Part shown: positions 58,966 to 64,000 of the stretch, piece after piece
How positions within the stretch are numbered: position 1 is the stretch's first letter
How the letters are laid out: each line of letters starts with the position of its first letter
Source of the DNA: Caenispirillum bisanense
Lineage (GTDB): Bacteria > Pseudomonadota > Alphaproteobacteria > Rhodospirillales > Rhodospirillaceae
Length of the DNA: 64,000 bases
NCBI RefSeq assembly: GCF_039523075.1
Contig: NZ_BAAAEP010000026.1
Span: 1-64,000, forward strand
Reading direction: 5' to 3'
Notes under the pieces: model-generated
What the model was told of the DNA's origin: nothing
What the model saw: the letters and a program-made list of their open reading frames with translations, nothing else
Databases searched by the model: none
Position numbers and translations under genes: made by a program

Positions 58966-59517
58966 ATGAGCCAGTCTTCCGACATCACCTGGCACGGCAC
59001 CACCATCCTGTCCGTGCGCAAGAACGGGCGCGTCGTCATCGCCGGCGACGGGCAGGTCTCCTTCGGCAACACGGTCATGAAGGCCAATGCCCGCAAGGTG
59101 CGCCGCCTCGGCCCCGGCGGCCGCATCCTGGTCGGCTTCGCCGGCGCCACCGCCGACGCCTTCACCCTGCTGGAGCGCCTGGAAGCCAAGCTGGAACAGC
59201 ACCCCGGCCAGCTCACCCGCGCCTGCGTCGAACTGGCCAAGGACTGGCGCACCGACCGCTACCTGCGCCGGCTGGAAGCCATGATGGCCGTTGCCGACGC
59301 CGACGTGTCGCTGGTGCTGACCGGCAACGGCGACGTGCTGGAGCCCGAGGACGGCCTCATCGGCATCGGCTCCGGCGGTTCCTACGCCCTGGCCGCCGCC
59401 CGCGCCCTCATCGACGTCGACGGCCTGGAGGCCGAGCAGATCGCCCGCAAGGCCATGGCCATCGCCGGCGACATCTGCATCTACACGAACCAGAACATCA
59501 CCGTGGAAGCGCTATGA
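58966..59517 (+). CDS. hslV: ATP-dependent protease subunit HslV
   Basis: The 183-residue peptidase subunit of the HslUV protease. The catalytic threonine lies in WHGTTILSVRKNG after a short propeptide, as in other alphaproteobacteria, and GDGQVSFGNTVMKANARKVRRL and DWRTDRYLRRLEAMM are conserved. The stop overlaps the hslU start as ATGA. Confidence 0.96.
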   Translation: MSQSSDITWHGTTILSVRKNGRVVIAGDGQVSFGNTVMKANARKVRRLGPGGRILVGFAGATADAFTLLERLEAKLEQHPGQLTRACVELAKDWRTDRYLRRLEAMMAVADADVSLVLTGNGDVLEPEDGLIGIGSGGSYALAAARALIDVDGLEAEQIARKAMAIAGDICIYTNQNITVEAL

Positions 59518-60833
59518 CCGCCGCCTTCTCCCCCCGCGAGATCGTCTCCGAGCTGGACCGCTTCATCGTCGGCCAGCACGATGCCAAGCGCGCCGTCGCC
59601 ATCGCCCTGCGCAACCGCTGGCGCCGCCAGCAGCTGCCCGAGGGCCTGCGCGAAGAGGTGCTGCCGAAGAACATCCTGATGATCGGCCCGACCGGCGTCG
59701 GCAAGACGGAAATCGCCCGCCGTCTCGCCCGTCTGGCCCAGGCGCCCTTCCTGAAGGTGGAGGCGACCAAGTTCACCGAGGTCGGCTATGTCGGCCGCGA
59801 CGTGGAAAGCATCGTCCGCGACCTGGTGGAAATCGCCATCAACGACACCCGCGAACGCCTGCGCAAGTCGGTCACCGCCAAGGCGGAACTGGCGGCGGAG
59901 GAACGGGTCATCGACGCCCTGGTCGGCCAGAACGCCAGCGCCGAGACGCGCCAGAAGTTCCGCAAGATGCTGCGCGAGGGCGTGCTCAACGACCGCGAGA
60001 TCGAGGTCATGGTGGCCGATACCGGCAACGCCGGCATGCCCACCATCGACATCCCCGGCATGCCGGGCGCCCAGATGGGCATGCTCAACCTCAACGACAT
60101 CTTCGGCAAGGCCTTCGGCGGCCGCCAGAAGCCGCGCAAGATGACCGTCTCGGCCAGCTACGACGTGCTGGTGAAGGAAGAGAGCGACAAGCTGCTCGAC
60201 CAGGAAGAGGTGGTGCAGGAAGCCATCAAGGCGGTGGAGAACAACGGCATCGTCTTCCTGGACGAGATCGACAAGATCACCGCCCGCTCCGATGCCGGCA
60301 TGCGCGGCGGCGACGTCTCGCGCGAGGGCGTGCAGCGCGACCTGCTGCCGCTGATCGAAGGCACCACCGTTGCCACCAAGCACGGCACGGTGAAGACCGA
60401 TCACATCCTGTTCATCGCCTCCGGCGCCTTCCACCTGGCCAAGCCGTCGGACCTGCTGCCGGAACTGCAGGGCCGCCTGCCGATCCGCGTCGAGCTGCAG
60501 GCGCTGACCAAGGACGACTTCAAGCGCATCCTGACCGAGCCGGAAGCCAGCCTCATCAAGCAGTACAAGGCGCTGATGCAGACCGAAGGGGTGACGCTGG
60601 AGTTCGACGACGCTGCCATCGACGCCCTGGCCGAACTGGCGGCGGAGGTCAACCGGTCGGTGGAGAACATCGGCGCCCGCCGCCTGCACACGGTGCTGGA
60701 GCGGCTGCTGGAAGAGATCAGCTTCACCGCCTCCGACCGCGACGGCGAAACCATCGCCATCACGCCGCAGCTGGTGCAGGACCGCGTCGGCGGCCTGGCC
60801 CAGAAGGGCGACCTGTCGAAGTTCATCCTGTAA
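59514..60833 (+). CDS. hslU: ATP-dependent protease ATPase subunit HslU
   Basis: The 439-residue AAA+ unfoldase has the N-terminal ELDRFIVGQHDAKRAVAIAL, Walker A GPTGVGKTE (near residue 60), the inserted I-domain, Walker B IVFLDEIDKI, the sensor region and the C-terminal FTASDRDG and KFIL tail that docks into HslV. Length typical. Translationally coupled to hslV. Confidence 0.97.
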   Translation: MTAAFSPREIVSELDRFIVGQHDAKRAVAIALRNRWRRQQLPEGLREEVLPKNILMIGPTGVGKTEIARRLARLAQAPFLKVEATKFTEVGYVGRDVESIVRDLVEIAINDTRERLRKSVTAKAELAAEERVIDALVGQNASAETRQKFRKMLREGVLNDREIEVMVADTGNAGMPTIDIPGMPGAQMGMLNLNDIFGKAFGGRQKPRKMTVSASYDVLVKEESDKLLDQEEVVQEAIKAVENNGIVFLDEIDKITARSDAGMRGGDVSREGVQRDLLPLIEGTTVATKHGTVKTDHILFIASGAFHLAKPSDLLPELQGRLPIRVELQALTKDDFKRILTEPEASLIKQYKALMQTEGVTLEFDDAAIDALAELAAEVNRSVENIGARRLHTVLERLLEEISFTASDRDGETIAITPQLVQDRVGGLAQKGDLSKFIL

Positions 60834-60850
60834 GGCAGACGGCATCACGC

Positions 60851-60887
60851 GCATCGGCCGCGGGGATCATCTCCCCGCGGCCGATGC
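60851..60887. terminator. Strong bidirectional hairpin between hslU and gshB
   Basis: A perfect 16-bp stem (60851-60866 with 60872-60887) with loop TCATC lies between the convergent hslU and gshB stops. No long T-run, but its position and stability point to shared termination. Confidence 0.7.
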
Positions 60888-60922
60888 CGTTGCACAGTAC
60901 GCCGGTCGCCGCCGCCGTGGCC

Positions 60923-61873
60923 TCAGCCGCGGGCGGCGATCTTGCCTTCGATCACGTCCCAGATGGCGGCTTCCAGCTGGGTGCCGTCAAACCGCGCCAC
61001 TTCCTGCAGGCCGGTGGGCGAGGTGACGTTGATTTCCGTCAGGTAGTCGCCGATCACGTCGATGCCGACGAACACCAGCCCCTGTTCCTTCAGCACCGGG
61101 CCGATGGTGGCGCAGATCTCGCGGTCGCGGTCGGTGAGCAGGGACTTTTCCGCCCGCCCGCCGACGTGCATGTTCGACCGCGCCTCGCCGGCCGCCGGCA
61201 CCCGGTTGATGGCGCCCAGCGGCTCGCCGTCCACCAGGATGATGCGCTTGTCGCCCTGGCGCACCGCCGGCAGGTACTTCTGCACGATCAGCGGCTCGCG
61301 CGAGCGCTGGCTGAACAGTTCCAGCAGGCTGTTGAGGTTCTCGTCCCCCGGCGTGATGTGGAACACGCCGGCGCCGCCGTTGCCGAACAGCGGCTTGACG
61401 ATGATGTCCTCGTACCGGTCGCGGAACCGCTTGATCTCGGCGACGTCGGAGGAAATCAGGGTCGGCGGCATCAGCTGCGGGAAGTGGGTGACGAACAGCT
61501 TTTCCGGGGCGTTGCGCACGCTCGCCGGATCGTTCACCACCAGCGTCTTCGGGTGCACGTGCTCCAGGATGTGGGTGGCGGTGATGTAGGCCATGTCAAA
61601 CGGCGGGTCCTGGCGCATCAGCACCACGTCCACCGTCGACAGGTCCAGCTGTTCCGCATCGCCCAGAGTGAAGTGGTCGCCGGTCTTGCGGCGCACCGTC
61701 AGCCGCCGCGCCTCGGCGATCACCCGGCCTTCGCGGAAGCTCAGGTGGCGCGGCTCGTAGTGCCACAGGGCATGGCCACGGGCCTGGGCCTCCAGGGCGA
61801 GGACGAAGGTGCTATCGCCGGCGATGTCGATGGCCTGGATGGGGTCCATCTGGATGGCGACTTTGAGCGTCAT
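60923..61873 (-). CDS. gshB: Glutathione synthetase
   Basis: The 316-residue ATP-grasp enzyme joins gamma-glutamylcysteine and glycine. Family marks are VAIQMDPIQAIDIAGDSTF at the start, MRQDPPFDMAYITATHILE, IVKPLFGNGGAGVF and GIDVIGDYLTEINVTSPTG. The ATG at 61873 has GGAGA upstream and fits the family; the longer frame does not. Convergent with hslU. Confidence 0.97.
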   Translation of the reverse strand: MTLKVAIQMDPIQAIDIAGDSTFVLALEAQARGHALWHYEPRHLSFREGRVIAEARRLTVRRKTGDHFTLGDAEQLDLSTVDVVLMRQDPPFDMAYITATHILEHVHPKTLVVNDPASVRNAPEKLFVTHFPQLMPPTLISSDVAEIKRFRDRYEDIIVKPLFGNGGAGVFHITPGDENLNSLLELFSQRSREPLIVQKYLPAVRQGDKRIILVDGEPLGAINRVPAAGEARSNMHVGGRAEKSLLTDRDREICATIGPVLKEQGLVFVGIDVIGDYLTEINVTSPTGLQEVARFDGTQLEAAIWDVIEGKIAARG

Positions 61874-61946
61874 GGGCAGGTCTCCAGAGGGCGCCGGCCG
61901 CGGCAGGGCGGCGCCGGAAGATCGGACAGATGGCTGGAAATGTCGT

Positions 61947-62795
61947 TCAGTGGAGGCGCTGACGCAACTCTTGCAGCACCAGATCGATGCGCGTGCGGTC
62001 CGGCCCCTCCGGCGCCCGGGCGACATATTCGTCCAGCGCCCCGATGGCCCCCGGCAGATCGCCCACCCGCATGTGCAGCAGCCCGCGTTCCCGCCACAGG
62101 GCAGGATCGTCGGGGGCAAGGCGCTGCATGTCGGTCACCGTTTCCAGCGCCTGGGCGAAGCGGCTGCCTTCCATGTGGCGCAGCTTGATGTTGTTGAGCA
62201 GCCGCATGACCACCGCCCGGTCGGTCAGCGGCTGGTAGACCTCCGGCGTCAGTTCCGCCGCCTGGCCCTGCACGGTCTTCAGCAGCTCGCGCAGGTCGTG
62301 GGCCTCCAGCCGGCGGCCGCGGTGGAAGGGGTCGATGATGACGCGCTCGGCGTCGCCGCCCTGGACGCGGATGAGGAAATGGCCGGGGAAGTTCAGCCCC
62401 ACCACATCCCACCCCTGGGCCCGCCCGGCGTGGATGTAGAGGATGCCGAGCGTCACCGGGAGGCCCCGCCGGCGGTCGATCACCTGCATCAGGTCGGCGT
62501 TGGCGAGGTCGTCGTAGGTTTCCTCGTCGCCGGTGTAGCCGTGCTGCACCGCCAGCACCTCGGCCAGGGCATCGGCCTGGTCGGCGGCGGCGGGCGGCAG
62601 GCCGGCGGCGCGGTCGGCCAGGTCCTGCACCAGTTCGCGCAGGTGGGCGCGGTAGGGGTCGAGGGACAGGCCGGGGCGGCGCAGGGCGGCCAGGGCCAGC
62701 GCCGCTTCCGCCACGTCGAAGGCGCTCTCGCCCTTGCCGGCCAGTTCGGCCAGCAGGCGGCCGGGATCGGGGGTACTGCGGCCGGACGCGGTCAT
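61947..62795 (-). CDS. SirB1 family protein (transglutaminase-like with TPR)
   Basis: The 282-residue protein has the SirB1/transglutaminase-like domain: DLMQVIDRRRGLPVTLGILY, GLNFPGHFLIRV and IDPFHRGRRL, then TPR-like repeats at the C-terminus (RERGLLHMRVGDLPGAIGALDEYV). The transglutaminase-type cysteine is not obvious, so it may be non-catalytic. Overlaps the BON gene stop as ATGA; same cluster as gshB. Confidence 0.9.
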   Translation of the reverse strand: MTASGRSTPDPGRLLAELAGKGESAFDVAEAALALAALRRPGLSLDPYRAHLRELVQDLADRAAGLPPAAADQADALAEVLAVQHGYTGDEETYDDLANADLMQVIDRRRGLPVTLGILYIHAGRAQGWDVVGLNFPGHFLIRVQGGDAERVIIDPFHRGRRLEAHDLRELLKTVQGQAAELTPEVYQPLTDRAVVMRLLNNIKLRHMEGSRFAQALETVTDMQRLAPDDPALWRERGLLHMRVGDLPGAIGALDEYVARAPEGPDRTRIDLVLQELRQRLH

Positions 62796-63460
62796 GAGCG
62801 GCCCTCCTCCTGCACGACCGGCGGAACGGCGGCAGGCGGCGGCGCCGCCACCGCCCGGCGCGGGTCGGTCTTCAGAATGGTGTGGTCGACGACGCGGCGG
62901 ACATAGTTGGTGGCGCGGGCATGCGCCACCGCCCGCCGCCGCTCCGTCTCCGACTGGGCGATGCCGAGCAGGTAGACGATGCCGTCCTCCACCTCCACCG
63001 CATAGTTGATGGCAAGGACGGAGGTGTCGAACATCAGCGCCTGCCGCAGGTCCGCCTCGATGAGGGCGTCGCGCAGGTCGGTTCCGGGTTCCGGGCGGTC
63101 GGTCAGCACCACTTCGTTGATCACTTCCCTTACCCCGTCGACGCGCCAGGCGATGCGCACCGCTTCATCCAGCACGGCGGCATCGGTGATCTGTCCGGTC
63201 AGCAGCACGCGGCCCTCCATGACGGTGGCGGCGATGCCGCGAAACAGGACGTTGCGATCGTCATAACGCTTGAGCAGCGTCAGCTTGATTTCGACGTCGC
63301 GGGCGGTGCCGTCGAGGCCGCGTTCCTCGGCCACCGCCGTGCCCACCATGGCGCCGGCTCCGATGGCAGCGCCGACGGGGGTGCAGCCGGCAGTCGCCAC
63401 CACGGCGGCCGGCAGGATCAGCACCCAGCGCGGGCGGCGGCGCTGCTGTCTCGGCGTCAT
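62792..63460 (-). CDS. BON-domain lipoprotein
   Basis: The 222-residue protein has a lipoprotein signal (ILPAAVVATAGC) and two BON domains: VEIKLTLLKRYDDRNVLF to GVREVINEVV and LRQALMFDTSVLAINYAVEVEDGIVYLLG to VRRVVDHTIL. It resembles the DolP/OsmY-type lipoproteins found between yraN and gshB in alphaproteobacteria and linked to outer-membrane integrity. The C-terminal tail is Pro/Ala-rich. Confidence 0.92.
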   Translation of the reverse strand: MTPRQQRRRPRWVLILPAAVVATAGCTPVGAAIGAGAMVGTAVAEERGLDGTARDVEIKLTLLKRYDDRNVLFRGIAATVMEGRVLLTGQITDAAVLDEAVRIAWRVDGVREVINEVVLTDRPEPGTDLRDALIEADLRQALMFDTSVLAINYAVEVEDGIVYLLGIAQSETERRRAVAHARATNYVRRVVDHTILKTDPRRAVAAPPPAAVPPVVQEEGRS

Positions 63461-63544
63461 GGGGCTCCGCAGCGGTCGAACCTGTGGCGCACCACCATAA
63501 TGGCTGCCCGCGGCGAGAAAAGGACAAAATGCACCTGCCCGGCG

Positions 63545-63937
63545 TCACCAGCCGGGCCGCCAGGCATCCTCCAGGTGGGCCGGCGGCGCATCGGCGGCCA
63601 CCAGCATGACGTCGAAGCGGCAGTCGAGCGCCGCCAGATCCGGGTTGAGGGCGAGGAACACCTCGGCGGCGCGGGCGATGCGCTGCTGCTGCCGGGCGCC
63701 CAGGCTTTCCGCCGCCGCCACGGTACTGGCGCGGGCCTTGACCTCGATGAAGGCGAGCGTGGCGGCACGGCGGGCGACGATGTCGATTTCCCCGGCGCCC
63801 TGGCCGCGCGGCGGCCGGAAGCGGGTCGCCAGCACCTGCCAGCCGCCCCGTTGCAGGCTGTCGATGCAGGCCGCCTCGGCGCTGCGGCCCAGGTGCTCGG
63901 CCTCACGCCGCTCGGCGGTCGGGCGCGGCCGGGTCAT
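63545..63937 (-). CDS. YraN family nuclease-like protein (UPF0102)
   Basis: The 130-residue protein has the PD-(D/E)xK-like core AEIDI-type GEIDIVARRAATLAFIEVKAR, with the conserved Gly-Glu-Ile-Asp and Glu-Val-Lys. The family is nearly always next to rsmI. Nuclease activity is inferred from the fold. Its start overlaps the rsmI stop as ATGA. Confidence 0.93.
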   Translation of the reverse strand: MTRPRPTAERREAEHLGRSAEAACIDSLQRGGWQVLATRFRPPRGQGAGEIDIVARRAATLAFIEVKARASTVAAAESLGARQQQRIARAAEVFLALNPDLAALDCRFDVMLVAADAPPAHLEDAWRPGW

Positions 63938-64000
63938 TGGCCGGCGATCTCCAGGGCGCGGGCATAGACCTCGCGCTTCTTGCGCCCGGTGGCGGCGGCG
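63934..64000 (-). CDS. rsmI: 16S rRNA (cytidine-2'-O)-methyltransferase, C-terminal end only
   Basis: Only the last 21 codons lie in the window, translating to AAATGRKKREVYARALEIAGQ and a TGA that overlaps the yraN start. The GRKKREVYARAL ending and the position before yraN fit RsmI. The rest is beyond the right edge. Confidence 0.7.
   Translation of the reverse strand, partial: AAATGRKKREVYARALEIAGQ

Overview
The window is very GC-rich, coding-dense DNA from an alphaproteobacterium, most likely Rhodospirillales or Azospirillales-like. The evidence is the complete System I cytochrome c maturation operon ending in ccmI, an NAD-type glutamate dehydrogenase of about 1,620 residues, an HslV with the long alphaproteobacterial N-terminal extension, the 4.5S RNA beside dnaX-ybaB-recR, the rpmH-rnpA-yidD-yidC-engB cluster, HWE-type and DUF3369/HD-GYP signalling proteins, and the rsmI-yraN-BON-SirB1-gshB series. 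It reads as chromosome. No phage, transposase, rRNA, CRISPR array or replication origin was seen.

Layout. 1-4.1 kb: an inverted copy of a structured repeat, a periplasmic glucan biosynthesis protein (OpgG/D), an orphan TRAP substrate-binding protein and a Bax-inhibitor-1 membrane protein. 4.2-12.3 kb: ccmABCDEFGHI plus a small membrane protein, all on the minus strand. 12.5-16.2 kb: a VTT-domain membrane protein, a flavin disulfide oxidoreductase and a sensor kinase, overlapping or abutting. 16.3-19.8 kb: rpmH-rnpA-yidD-yidC-engB from a clear sigma70-type promoter. 19.9-20.1 kb: two tandem copies of the structured repeat between convergent genes. 20.1-22.5 kb: an AMP-phosphorylase-like thymidine phosphorylase divergent from a DUF1848 protein. 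22.9-29.4 kb: a phospholipase-D/VTT fusion, an EEP-family phosphatase/nuclease, a KdpD-like kinase with an apparently dead P-loop, and KdpE. 29.5-33 kb: a BrnT/BrnA toxin-antitoxin pair, an OmpA-like lipoprotein, an ECF sigma factor and a small membrane protein.

33.1-38.8 kb: a DUF3369/HD-GYP response regulator with its PAS kinase, a periplasmic solute-binding-like protein and a TPR-like protein. 39.1-42.0 kb: recR, ybaB, dnaX and the 4.5S RNA. 42.2-45.4 kb: an HWE-type kinase with a single-domain receiver, and CobC. 45.4-45.9 kb: a second BrnT toxin, paired with an HTH antitoxin behind a perfect palindromic operator. 46-49.1 kb: dapB, DUF971, Trm112, a LON-substrate-binding protein and a thioredoxin-TPR protein. 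49.4-49.8 kb: two identical tRNA-Gly(GCC) genes with their own promoters and terminators. 49.8-57 kb: a DJ-1/PfpI protein, two small unknowns, the NAD-glutamate dehydrogenase and a conserved 114-residue protein. 57-60.8 kb: hisB, a HipB/SinR-like regulator, a palindromic repeat array, a small unknown and hslVU. 60.9-64 kb: gshB, SirB1, a BON lipoprotein, yraN and the 3' end of rsmI.

The most unusual features are: (1) a dispersed structured repeat whose main hairpin shows compensatory base changes between loci; (2) a KdpD-like kinase that has lost both nucleotide-binding motifs, co-transcribed with membrane-lipid-type enzymes and not with kdpFABC; (3) two BrnT toxins with unrelated antitoxins, one behind a perfect 11-bp inverted-repeat operator placed between the -35 and -10; and (4) intergenic palindromes, a G-quadruplex motif and a possible orphan small RNA.
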